This document shows positions 16,253-24,014 of a DNA stretch of 64,000 bases, one piece after another. Every line of letters begins with the position of its first letter. The stretch's first letter is position 1. Made by a program: the position numbers and the translations under genes. The notes beneath the pieces were generated by a model. That model was given only the letters and a program-made list of their open reading frames with translations. It was not told where the DNA came from and ran no database searches. Source of the DNA: Thermovorax subterraneus. Its GTDB lineage: Bacteria > Bacillota > Thermosediminibacteria > Thermosediminibacterales > Thermosediminibacteraceae. The DNA lies in the NCBI GenBank assembly GCA_021608145.1, contig JAKIHM010000005.1, forward strand, positions 1 through 64,000, written 5' to 3'.

Positions 16253-17242
16253 TTATATCTCCAGATTGCTTCCCAACCCCTGCTCCACAGCTTTCTCGTA
16301 TATTTTTGCCGCCGTCACTATATCCTGCACGGCAAGTCCTACGGACTTAAATATCGTTATTTCATCTTCCGAGGTCCTTCCCCGGGTTTTCCCCAAAAAA
16401 ACCTCTCCTATTTCCCCTATTATCTTCTCTTCGCCCATCAACCCCTTCATCATAGGCACAAGAAAGTCTCCCGCTTCGGCAAGACATGCCTCCTTTGAAT
16501 CGACGAAAACCCTATCGGCTTTCAAGACTACTTCTTCCGGAAGTTCCTGCATTTCCGGAGTGAAGGAACCAATTGCATTTATATGAACTCCTTTTTTTAC
16601 AAGCGAACCGTTGAACACGGGCGTTCTCGAAGTCGTCGCGGTCGTTATAATGTCCACCTCTGAAAGCACCTCATCCGCTTTTTCAACCGCCGTTACTTTA
16701 GCGCCATAGTCCTCAAACTCCCGGCTCATTCGCCTGGCAAACTCCTTAGCCTTTTCAAAGTCCCTGCCGCAGACGTATACTTCCTCAAGCCTTCTCACCG
16801 TGAGCAATGCCCAAAGCTGCTCCCTCGCCTGCCCTCCGGTGCCGAAAAGAATCGCCTTTTTTGCGTCCTTTTTCGCAAGGACTTCCGTCGCCGCTCCTGA
16901 AGCCGCCCCGGTCCTGAGCCTCGTCAGGTACGTGCCGTCCATTACCGCCTTTACAATGCCGGTCGTGCCATCTATCAAAACCATGGTAGCCGGCACCGAC
17001 GGCAACCCATTTTTTGCATTTTCGGGATATACCGAAACTATCTTTACCCCCGCAAAACCGATTCCATCCACATAGCCCGGCATAAAGAGGATTTGTCCGC
17101 CGTGTTTTTCCACGCTTATGTTGGTCCTAAGCGGGACATAACACTTCCCTTCCGAAACCATTTTGTAGGCTTCCTTTACGGCTTCGATGGCCTCCTTCAT
17201 GTGAAGGAGTTTTTTCATTTTTTCAGCACCAAGAATGAGCAT
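16253..17242 (-). CDS. ornithine cyclodeaminase / mu-crystallin family dehydrogenase
   Basis: About 329 residues. N-terminal dimerisation/substrate domain with YVPLRTNISVEKHGGQILFMPGYV; Rossmann domain with FGTGGQAREQLWAL near residues 130-143 and DIITTATTSRTPVF, as in ornithine cyclodeaminase, alanine dehydrogenase and ketimine reductase relatives. It acts on amino acids or imino acids with NAD(P). The frame opens with GTG at 17251, but AAAGGAG with an eight-base spacer favours ATG 17242. It stands alone with its own terminator, between the TRAP operon and VapBC. Substrate not determined. Confidence 0.88.
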   Translation of the reverse strand: MLILGAEKMKKLLHMKEAIEAVKEAYKMVSEGKCYVPLRTNISVEKHGGQILFMPGYVDGIGFAGVKIVSVYPENAKNGLPSVPATMVLIDGTTGIVKAVMDGTYLTRLRTGAASGAATEVLAKKDAKKAILFGTGGQAREQLWALLTVRRLEEVYVCGRDFEKAKEFARRMSREFEDYGAKVTAVEKADEVLSEVDIITTATTSRTPVFNGSLVKKGVHINAIGSFTPEMQELPEEVVLKADRVFVDSKEACLAEAGDFLVPMMKGLMGEEKIIGEIGEVFLGKTRGRTSEDEITIFKSVGLAVQDIVTAAKIYEKAVEQGLGSNLEI

Positions 17243-17365
17243 GCTAGCCACTCCTTTTTTTCAATCATTCCGTCCTCGGCAACATAATATCAATTTTCTG
17301 ACATTTTGTAAACATAGACTCGAATAATAAAACGCAAATACATAGTTTTTAAGACATCTTTTTTA

Positions 17366-17374
17366 TGGTATAAT
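17366..17374 (+). promoter_or_regulatory. extended -10 promoter of vapBC
   Basis: TGGTATAAT (TGn-TATAAT extended -10) 23 bases upstream of the antitoxin ATG; the -35 is weak (T-rich). The same TGGTATAAT string lies upstream of the MNT-HEPN remnant at 20693. Confidence 0.6.
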
Positions 17375-17396
17375 ATATGTCGAGAGGTGATGGTAA

Positions 17397-17603
17397 ATGA
17401 AAACCACATTGTATGTCAATAGAAAACTGCTAGAAGAAGCTATGCGATTGTTGGGAACTAACAAAATGACTGAAGCTGTAAATAAAGCTCTCGAGGATTT
17501 TGTTCGGCGGTGTAAATTAGAAAGGCTAGCAAACCGCATCGGAAATACCGAACTTACTTTAGACAAATCTAATTTGGAGGAAATGCGCAAAGATGATAGA
17601 TAA
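17397..17603 (+). CDS. vapB: VapB-type antitoxin
   Basis: A 68-residue protein with a short ribbon-helix-helix-like N-terminus (TTLYVNRKLLEEAMRLLG) and the TEAVNKALEDFVRR helix common in VapB antitoxins, followed by a basic tail. Its 3' end overlaps the PIN-domain toxin start by 11 bases. It should bind and neutralise VapC and repress the shared promoter. Confidence 0.85.
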   Translation: MKTTLYVNRKLLEEAMRLLGTNKMTEAVNKALEDFVRRCKLERLANRIGNTELTLDKSNLEEMRKDDR

Positions 17604-18012
17604 ATATCTCGTCGATACTTCTATATGGATTGAAAGCTTGAAAAGCAACGGCGACTTAAAAATACAACAATGGATGAAAAGGGCACTGTTGGAGGAAAGG
17701 GTTGTCATCGCTCCAATTATCAAAGTCGAGATTTTATCCGGTGCTGTAAATGAAAAACAGTTTGTTGAACTTAAAGAGGATCTCGATACGCTAACCGTTT
17801 TGGGTAAGGAACACGAAGTATGGGAAAAAGCCGCCAACCTGAACTTTACGCTACGTCGAAAGGGTTTTAATATACCTCTGACCGATGTTTTAATTAGCTC
17901 ATGGGCTTTAATATACGATTGTGTTTTGGTACATCAGGACAGGCATTATGAGATGATAAGGGAAGTTGAACATAATTTGAAAACGCTAAATTTCCTTTTA
18001 TTAGAGACCTAA
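17593..18012 (+). CDS. vapC: VapC PIN-domain ribonuclease toxin
   Basis: A 139-residue PIN domain. Acidic active-site residues: Asp near residue 7 in YLVDTSIWIESL, Glu in KVEILSGA, and the C-terminal Asp pair in LTDVLISSW and HQDRHYEMI. VapC toxins cleave tRNA or rRNA. GGAGG lies within the end of the antitoxin gene, and the overlap indicates coupled translation. The pair looks intact, unlike most neighbouring accessory genes. Confidence 0.9.
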   Translation: MIDKYLVDTSIWIESLKSNGDLKIQQWMKRALLEERVVIAPIIKVEILSGAVNEKQFVELKEDLDTLTVLGKEHEVWEKAANLNFTLRRKGFNIPLTDVLISSWALIYDCVLVHQDRHYEMIREVEHNLKTLNFLLLET

Positions 18013-18071
18013 TCCCATCCAAATCAGTGAAAACCTGCAATTATTCATTAAGTCCACTAATACAAGATCAC

Positions 18072-18872
18072 CTACATAAACGCCAACAAGCTGAAAGCCA
18101 TGACTGCCATACCGGCCACGAAGCCGTAAACCGAGAGGTGGTGCTCACCGTATTCGCGGGCCGAGGGGAGGAGCTCATCAATGGAAATAAAAACCATTAT
18201 TCCCGCGATGCAGGCAAAAATTGCTCCTATAACTAGGTCGTTTACAAAAGGAAATAGTATCAGATAAAATATTGCAGCTCCTAACGGTTCCGAAAGGCCC
18301 GAAAGAAAGGAATACAGGAATGCCTTTTTCTTGTCGCCGGTGGCGTAGAAGATCGGCACCGATACGGCTATCCCCTCCGGGATATTGTGAATGGCTATAG
18401 CAAAGGCGATAGGGATGGCGATGGATACTTCCTGCAAGGCAGATGCGAAAGCCGCAAATCCTTCCGGAAAGTTGTGCACCGCCACCGCGACTGCTGTCAA
18501 AAATCCGGTCCTCAGAAGTTTCCCTTCTACTGCACCGCTTTCTCTTATTTTCTCCACCCGCTGCATTTCGTGGGGGTTTCCCTCGCTGGGGACAAGTTTA
18601 TCGATGAGTGCTATGAGAAAAACTCCGGTAAAAAAGGAGATGATGCTGATAAAAGAGCCCAATTTTGCACCCAAAGCTTTACTTAAAATTTCCATCGATT
18701 TCGAGAGCAATTCAACGAATGAAACGTAGACCATAACACCGGCTGAAAGGCCGAGGCTCACCGACAGAAATTTCGTGTTGGTCTTTTTGGCATAGAATGC
18801 TATGGCACTTCCTATTCCGGTGCTCAACCCTGCAAAAAGAGTCAATAAAAAAGCTCTTGCAACAGCATTCAT
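18072..18872 (-). CDS. zupT: ZIP-family metal transporter ZupT
   Basis: About 266 residues with eight predicted membrane helices. The ZIP signature lies in paired metal-binding helices: VAVHNFPEGFAAF and AIHNIPEGIAVSVP, plus a later GLSEPLGA helix. It imports zinc and other divalent cations. A cytoplasmic loop between helices III and IV carries charged and His residues. The frame opens at GTG 18881, but GGTGG just upstream suits the in-frame ATG 18872. A short sequence resembling its SEPLGAAIFY region recurs near 21470-21525. Confidence 0.92.
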   Translation of the reverse strand: MNAVARAFLLTLFAGLSTGIGSAIAFYAKKTNTKFLSVSLGLSAGVMVYVSFVELLSKSMEILSKALGAKLGSFISIISFFTGVFLIALIDKLVPSEGNPHEMQRVEKIRESGAVEGKLLRTGFLTAVAVAVHNFPEGFAAFASALQEVSIAIPIAFAIAIHNIPEGIAVSVPIFYATGDKKKAFLYSFLSGLSEPLGAAIFYLILFPFVNDLVIGAIFACIAGIMVFISIDELLPSAREYGEHHLSVYGFVAGMAVMAFSLLAFM

Positions 18873-18964
18873 GTTTCCCACCTACATCCCAATTTTTGTC
18901 GTTAAAATCGCCATAGAATATAGCTATAGGAATATTATATGATAAAAAAATAGAATTTGTTTCG

Positions 18965-18994
18965 AAAAAAAACGGGGCAACATAAAGCTACCCC
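18965..18994 (-). terminator. terminator downstream of the GGDEF gene / HD-GYP remnant
   Basis: On the minus strand an eight-base stem with two wobble pairs (18974-18981 with 18987-18994), then a T8 run. Confidence 0.65.
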
Positions 18995-19001
18995 AATTTT
19001 T

Positions 19002-19108
19002 CTGGGATCAAATTGGATGCCTGAATTCTTAATAAGCTCCTCCATAGCCTCTACTTTCTTTACTTTCTCTCTATAAGGCCTTCTGCTGGTCATAGCGTCG
19101 TTCGCCAT
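19002..19108 (-). pseudogene. remnant of an HD-GYP phosphodiesterase domain (C-terminal piece)
   Basis: Translation gives ANDAMTSRRPYREKVKKVEA ... GIQFDP. This matches the C-terminal signature of HD-GYP c-di-GMP phosphodiesterases (compare DAYDAMTSERPYSKAKSKKE and GKQFDPKV in the intact domain at 21.5-23.2 kb). The HD and GYP catalytic part is missing and no start codon fits. It begins at the very end of the GGDEF gene, so it may be the last trace of a fused or neighbouring HD-GYP domain. Confidence 0.75.
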
Positions 19109-20361
19109 CAATAGACAACACAATTCTTCCCTCTAGCTTTCGCTTCATACATCAATTTATCTACCCTGCTGGTAATTGTTTCGGGAGTATCTCCGTCCAC
19201 ATACTCTACCACACCAAAGCTCGCACTAATTCTATCCATATTAGGAATTTTTATCGAAGCCATTATATCCCTCAAATCGTTAGCAAGCTTAACCGCATCA
19301 TCTTTTCTGGTATTCGGAAGGAGAATGATAAATTCTTCCCCTCCCCAGCGGGCAAGGACGTCAATTTTCCTTATCCTCTTCTTTACCGCTCTCACCACTT
19401 CTATTAAGATCATATCTCCTACATTATGGCCATATCTATCATTAATATTTTTAAAGTCATCCATATCGTATATAATCAAAGAAAATTTTCTTCCTGTGCG
19501 CCTTGTTCTATCTATCTCTTCTTGCAACTTCCTGTGAAAATGCCTGTAATTGTAAGCCCCTGTGAGCGGATCAGTTATTGAAAGTTTATAAAGTTCCTCC
19601 TCTAACTTCTTCCTGTCAGTTATATCTATGAAAGCCTCTATCAGCTTTTCTCCATTGTCGGTAAGAACGCGCCGTATTGACTTTATTATCGGAATTTTCT
19701 CTCTATTTATTCTATATAAAACCGTTTCAAACCTTGTTGAAGTTATTCCGTCTCTTTTCAAAATACATCGCTTACAATCAAAGAATCTATTGCAGTTTTT
19801 GCCTATTACATCTCCTTTTTCCGCACCAATTAATAAAAGGGCTTCTTCATTCACCCCTTCTACCCTTCTTTTCTCAGCATCTATTATAAGCACCCCTGCA
19901 GGTATGCTCGAAAGCAGTATTTCTAAGTACTTTTCTTTTTCCATCAGCTCCTTTTCAAGTAGCTTATACTTTGTTATGTCTATTATGTAGTGCAAGTACA
20001 TATCCTCCCCCACAGGGATCCACCATGTCTCCCAATACCTTCCCATATATTCCGTCTCTTCGCTTATCCCGATGCCTTCAGCCAACGCTTCTTCAGCCCT
20101 GCACCATCTGCACTTTATTCCTTTGGCACTCTCTCCATACTTTTCAAGCAGTGCTTTTGCATCCTCAGACAGCGAAGCGGTTCCATGGATGCTTCCCCAG
20201 CAAGTACAGCCAACTTTTGTGCCTATTATTTTTTCCGTAGCCTTATTCTGTGCCAAAATACGCCGGTCTTTAGAAATAAGGCAAGCAGGGTTAGGGATAG
20301 CTTCTAAAAGCTTCTTTAATAATTCCCCTTCATTGTCTTCCAACACTTTTCCTTTCTCCAT
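19108..20361 (-). CDS. PAS-PAS-GGDEF diguanylate cyclase with Cys-rich sensor
   Basis: 417 residues, no membrane segment. Two PAS-like sensor domains (about 15-135 and 145-260), then a GGDEF domain with an active-site GGEEF, DPLTGAYNYR at its start and SASFGV near its end; it should make cyclic di-GMP. Cysteines are unusually dense in the sensors: CTCW and CRWC in the first, CNRFFDCKRC in the second. This suggests a redox or metal/cluster sensor (inference). The allosteric I-site RxxD is not evident. A strong AAAGG site precedes the ATG. Confidence 0.88.
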   Translation of the reverse strand: MEKGKVLEDNEGELLKKLLEAIPNPACLISKDRRILAQNKATEKIIGTKVGCTCWGSIHGTASLSEDAKALLEKYGESAKGIKCRWCRAEEALAEGIGISEETEYMGRYWETWWIPVGEDMYLHYIIDITKYKLLEKELMEKEKYLEILLSSIPAGVLIIDAEKRRVEGVNEEALLLIGAEKGDVIGKNCNRFFDCKRCILKRDGITSTRFETVLYRINREKIPIIKSIRRVLTDNGEKLIEAFIDITDRKKLEEELYKLSITDPLTGAYNYRHFHRKLQEEIDRTRRTGRKFSLIIYDMDDFKNINDRYGHNVGDMILIEVVRAVKKRIRKIDVLARWGGEEFIILLPNTRKDDAVKLANDLRDIMASIKIPNMDRISASFGVVEYVDGDTPETITSRVDKLMYEAKARGKNCVVY

Positions 20362-20498
20362 AAGACCACCCCAGTTATTTTTTTATCTTCGTCCCTATTT
20401 TACCTTGAATGGTATCACTCTTCTGACTTCTTGTAAATATTTTTGTGTAAAATTTCTTTAACCTGAAGGTTGCCTAAGAGAACTTTTTTGCTGATTGG

Positions 20499-20668
20499 GT
20501 CACCCCACCTTAAGGGTAGTCTCTATTTTTTGGGGAATCCCCTTTAATACGCCTTTTCTGATCCTCCTCAGGACAAAAGACTTAATCACCTTTCTTAGTT
20601 CCTCAAGGTTTTTTTGTCAACTTCCATTATCGGCTTTTGGTAAATTGGACTAAGTATTTTATAGAAAA
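20499..20668 (-). pseudogene. degenerate internal fragment of an SNF2 helicase gene
   Basis: About 160 bases align base by base with the SNF2 gene at 30788-30950, about four in five bases identical by eye. Shared strings include GTCTCTATTTTTT, CCTCCTCAGGACAAAAG and CTTCCATTATCGGCTTTTGG. The frame is broken by substitutions and small indels. The first bases (GTCACCCCACC) also resemble the 3' end of that gene, as if an old paralogue lost its middle. The rest of 20362-20733 shows no gene. Confidence 0.8.
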
Positions 20669-20692
20669 TTTGTTTAATTTACCGGAGGGGTC

Positions 20693-20701
20693 TGGTATAA
20701 T
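20693..20701 (+). promoter_or_regulatory. extended -10 promoter of the MNT-HEPN remnant
   Basis: TGGTATAAT, 33 bases upstream of the likely GTG start; no good -35. Confidence 0.5.
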
Positions 20702-20733
20702 ATATAAATAAAACGAAGCCTGTGGTGATTTTA

Positions 20734-21420
20734 GTGGAAAGGGTTCTCCGCCGAATAAAAGAGCAAATAGAAAAATTGGTAGATTACGCAGATGCAATAA
20801 AAATATAATAGCTTTATACATATTCGGGTCCTTCGGCACAAAAAGTGAACGTCCCGACAGTGACATTGACCTTGCAATACTTTTTAAAAATAATCCTCCT
20901 TTATTCGAAGAGCTTAAAATTGAATCCAACATCAGCCAAATTTTCGGGCGCGACGACATCGACCTTGTGAACTTAAACAAAGCGCCGATAGATATGTGTC
21001 ATCAAGTACTATACACAGGTGAACTTTTATATTGCAGTGACGAAATAGCTCTAGCGGATTTTAAAGAAAAAGTTTTTAAAATCTACGGAGATTATGGATT
21101 GGTGTTAAAATATTTCGATTCAGCGAAATACAACCTTCAGACTGCTATAGAAGCTATGATTGACATAGGTAACCACATCATATCTCGAAAAGGTTTCGAA
21201 ATTCCAAAAACTTACGCCGATACCTTTGAAATTTTACACAAAAACGGAATTATAGAAAAAAAAAGACGCCGACACTTATAAGCTCATGGCCAAATTCCGA
21301 AATCGAATTGTTCTTTTTTATGATGAAGTCGACGATAAAGAAGTCTACAGGATATTGCAGGACAACCTTGAAGACTTCAATTCGTTTATGCGGCAAATAA
21401 GGAAATTTCTGAATCCGTGA
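20734..21420 (+). pseudogene. broken MNT nucleotidyltransferase - HEPN (MntA-HepT type) fusion
   Basis: Start GTG 20734 with GGTGA five bases upstream. The frame runs through MERVLRRIKEQIEKLV and stops in an A5 run (20799-20803). One extra A restores the MNT core FGSFGTKSERPDSDIDLA (GS-x-SDxD catalytic motif intact) and NLNKAPIDM. The frame then runs without a stop into the HepT-like QTAIEAMIDIGNHIISRKG, lacking the first 45 or so HepT residues. A second slip in an A9 run (21256-21264) must be corrected to reach the C-terminus. There the RNase motif RNxxVHxY reads RNRIVLFY, so the catalytic His is Leu. A former type VII toxin-antitoxin pair fused by deletion and inactivated. Confidence 0.85.
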
Positions 21421-21446
21421 TTGCGAATAAGAAAAAGAAGCTCTCG

Positions 21447-21525
21447 TACGCTTTCGACTAATGCTGAAAAGTAGCCAAATAAAATATCGCTCCTCCAGGA
21501 GCTCCGAAAGGCCCGACAGTTTTGA
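21447..21525. other. gene debris resembling pieces of zupT and the DUF1847 gene
   Basis: The stretch 21475-21525 on the minus strand reads LSGLSE...GGAIFYL after a one-base shift, like LSGLSEPLGAAIFYL of the ZIP transporter. The stretch 21447-21478 resembles 26067-26098 inside the DUF1847 gene (shared CGCTTTCGAC-AATGCTGAAA). Both matches are short. No functional gene is evident. Confidence 0.35.
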
Positions 21526-21530
21526 TATAT

Positions 21531-23204
21531 TCACTCAAATAGAGCAAGAAATGCTTCAACAACCTTCGGATCAAACTGTTTTCCGGCACAGTTTTTGATT
21601 TCAGCTAAAGCTTCTTTTTTACTTTTAGCCTTACTATACGGCCTTTCAGAGGTCATAGCATCGTAAGCATCCACTACCGAAAGTATCCTACATGCAAGCG
21701 GAATCTCTTCATCTTTTAACCCTAAGGGATATCCACTGCCATCCCATCTTTCATGGTGTTTTAATATCAAATCGGCAATATGTGCAAGATCCGGCGATGA
21801 TAATGCAATTCTATAACCCTTTTCACAATGCTGCTTCATTATTTTCCACTCTTCTTCATCAAGGGGCCCTTTTTTGTTTAAAATACTATCGGGAATTGCT
21901 ACTTTGCCAAGATCGTGTATCTCTGCAAGTAACGCAAGGTCCGAAAGTTCTTTTTCGGATAAACCTAACCTTTCTCCTATTTTCATACATAAATCCTTTA
22001 CCCTCTTCGCATGACCCTCAGTTATATAATCCTTTTCTGCCAAAGCTGATAATAAAACGTTTATGGTTTGGCTTCTTATACTGGAACTATTTAGAAGCTT
22101 ATATCGATACATCATCTCATCTGCTTGACTCAAAACTTTTTCCAAATCAGCTTTCTCATTGTCAGCAGTTGCAAAACCCAGGGAAACGCTCAAAATAATT
22201 CCATCCGCTGCTTCATTTTGATTATATTTGTTTATATTGTCCCTTATTCGCTTTAAAATTTTATCCGCTTCATTATAATTCGTATTTGGAAGGAGTATAG
22301 CAAATTCATCTCCGCCAATTCTCGCCAAAACACCCGACGGCCCAATCGATTTTGACAAAATCACCGCTAACCTAATCAATAACCTGTCGCCTTCAACGTA
22401 CCCCATAGTATCATTGACGAGCTTCAAACCATTTAAATCCGCCATAATTATTGAAACAGGAAATTTATTCACACTTCTGAGCTTTTCTTCAAAATATCTC
22501 CTATTGTATACACCCGTTAGAATATCGTGATAACTCATATACTCGAGGCTTTTCTTATACTCGTAGCTCTCGGTAATATCTGTATAAATACCATAACCAC
22601 CCACTACTTCCTCATTTACCTTCATCAATATTGCCCTTATCTTCACGTATTTTGGTTTCCCCTCTTTTGTATACCTTATCCCCTCTGTATTTATATTTCC
22701 ATTAATGAAAAGCTCTCTCGTAAGCTTTTCCGCTATCTCCTTATCCTCACTTCCAGTAACAATATCATCCACATTTCTACCAATACACTCCTCAGGGCTA
22801 TACCCAAAAAGTTTTTCAAAGGCGAGATTTATATCCATAATTATATGGTTTTTGTCAAATTGGACTATAGCATCCGGTGAATATACAAACAAACATTTCA
22901 ATCTTTCGTTGAGTTCCTGAAGTTTCTTTTCGGATTGTCTCAATTCCTCCAACTGAGCCTGCAGTTCTTCCTCCTTATCATACAATTCTTCATAAAGACT
23001 GCTTATCTCTTCCCTGTTTTTTCTTATCTGTTCTGTTCTAATATCCACCAATTTTTTTAACCTTCTATTAATAATCGATATCGTGATTATAGCGGAAAGA
23101 AAGACCAAAACAATACCATCTATGATGTATATATATTTTTTAATCATCAAGGAAGTATCCTCGTATAGTTGTCCGAACCATTTGTAATAAATTTGGTCAT
23201 ACAA
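21531..23204 (-). CDS. TM-PAS-GGDEF-HD-GYP protein, C-terminal part of a broken sensor gene
   Basis: A 557-residue frame. A membrane helix (about 29-49) is followed by a long coiled coil (55-105), a PAS domain (about 107-225), a GGDEF domain with intact GGDEF and an HD-GYP domain (HDLGK, HHERWDGSGYP, DAYDAMTSERPYS). It could both make and degrade c-di-GMP. The first residues (YDQIYYKWFG) are the normal end of a type 3 solute-binding domain, whose remainder is encoded at 23255-23896 in another frame. The natural start is therefore at 23909, and this piece survives only if an internal start is used. Confidence 0.82.
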   Translation of the reverse strand: MYDQIYYKWFGQLYEDTSLMIKKYIYIIDGIVLVFLSAIITISIINRRLKKLVDIRTEQIRKNREEISSLYEELYDKEEELQAQLEELRQSEKKLQELNERLKCLFVYSPDAIVQFDKNHIIMDINLAFEKLFGYSPEECIGRNVDDIVTGSEDKEIAEKLTRELFINGNINTEGIRYTKEGKPKYVKIRAILMKVNEEVVGGYGIYTDITESYEYKKSLEYMSYHDILTGVYNRRYFEEKLRSVNKFPVSIIMADLNGLKLVNDTMGYVEGDRLLIRLAVILSKSIGPSGVLARIGGDEFAILLPNTNYNEADKILKRIRDNINKYNQNEAADGIILSVSLGFATADNEKADLEKVLSQADEMMYRYKLLNSSSIRSQTINVLLSALAEKDYITEGHAKRVKDLCMKIGERLGLSEKELSDLALLAEIHDLGKVAIPDSILNKKGPLDEEEWKIMKQHCEKGYRIALSSPDLAHIADLILKHHERWDGSGYPLGLKDEEIPLACRILSVVDAYDAMTSERPYSKAKSKKEALAEIKNCAGKQFDPKVVEAFLALFE

Positions 23205-23254
23205 CTTATCTTCCTTAAAATTTTATCCAAACTATCGTTTAACAATCTTAGAAG

Positions 23255-23896
23255 CTAAACGTTGCCTTTTCTAACGGCAATACAATACTCGGTCGAACTA
23301 ACCGGTTCCCCAACAATTTTTACAATATCGTGATATTTATTTTTCTGTATGTTATATAAACCGCTGTATTTGTTGCCTATAAAAGCATCCACCTTTCCAT
23401 CAACTAAATTCTGAAGAGCTTTTTCCTGAGTACTTTCTCTGATTACATCTGCCCCCTCTAATCCACTGACTATTTCCTCGACAATATCTCCTGCTGGTAC
23501 TGATATCCTTTTCCCTTTCAGGTCATCGAGTGAATTAATCAGAAAATTATCTTTCCTTACGAATATTACTCTGGAATTTATGAGAATTGGTTTAGAAAAA
23601 TCATACCTCTTTTCCCGTTCAGGAGTTTTTCCCATGCCGAGAACCACATCCACCGCGCCCGCTTCAAGGGCTTTCACAGCCTCATTCCAATCCATGGGAA
23701 CGTACTCAACTTCAAAGCCGCAATAAAGAGAAATTGCATTCATAATATCTATATCGAAACCTCTATATTCTCCATTTTCATCCACGAACTCATAGGGAGG
23801 AAAATATTTGTCGCCTGCTACCCTTATCTTATTCTCACCTGCGAAAGAAGCAGGGCTCAATAAAAACAAATAAAAATAAAAAAACAAAAAATGCAA
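23255..23896 (-). pseudogene. SBP_bac_3 sensor domain, separated from its GGDEF/HD-GYP partner by mutations
   Basis: 213 residues of a family 3 solute-binding domain (IRVAGDKYFPPYEFVDENG, AGAVDVVLGMGKTPERE, ISVPAGDIVEEIV), of the kind that senses amino acids outside the membrane in front of PAS-GGDEF modules. Three lesions are visible. A perfect AGGAG-N8-ATG start at 23909 (MKKAFAFF) is out of frame with the domain by one base in the signal peptide. An in-frame TAG (23255-23257) follows RKGNV. A one-base deletion lies near 23215, after NDSLDKIL. The original gene was 23909-21531. Confidence 0.85.
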
Positions 23897-24014
23897 AGGC
23901 TTTTTTCATCAAAATCACTCCTAAAATAACAGATACCTTATGCAAAAAATATACTTGCAAGCTGCGCCAATTTCGAAATGCTATATTTGCCCTTTGAGCC
24001 ATTATTTTCCACAT

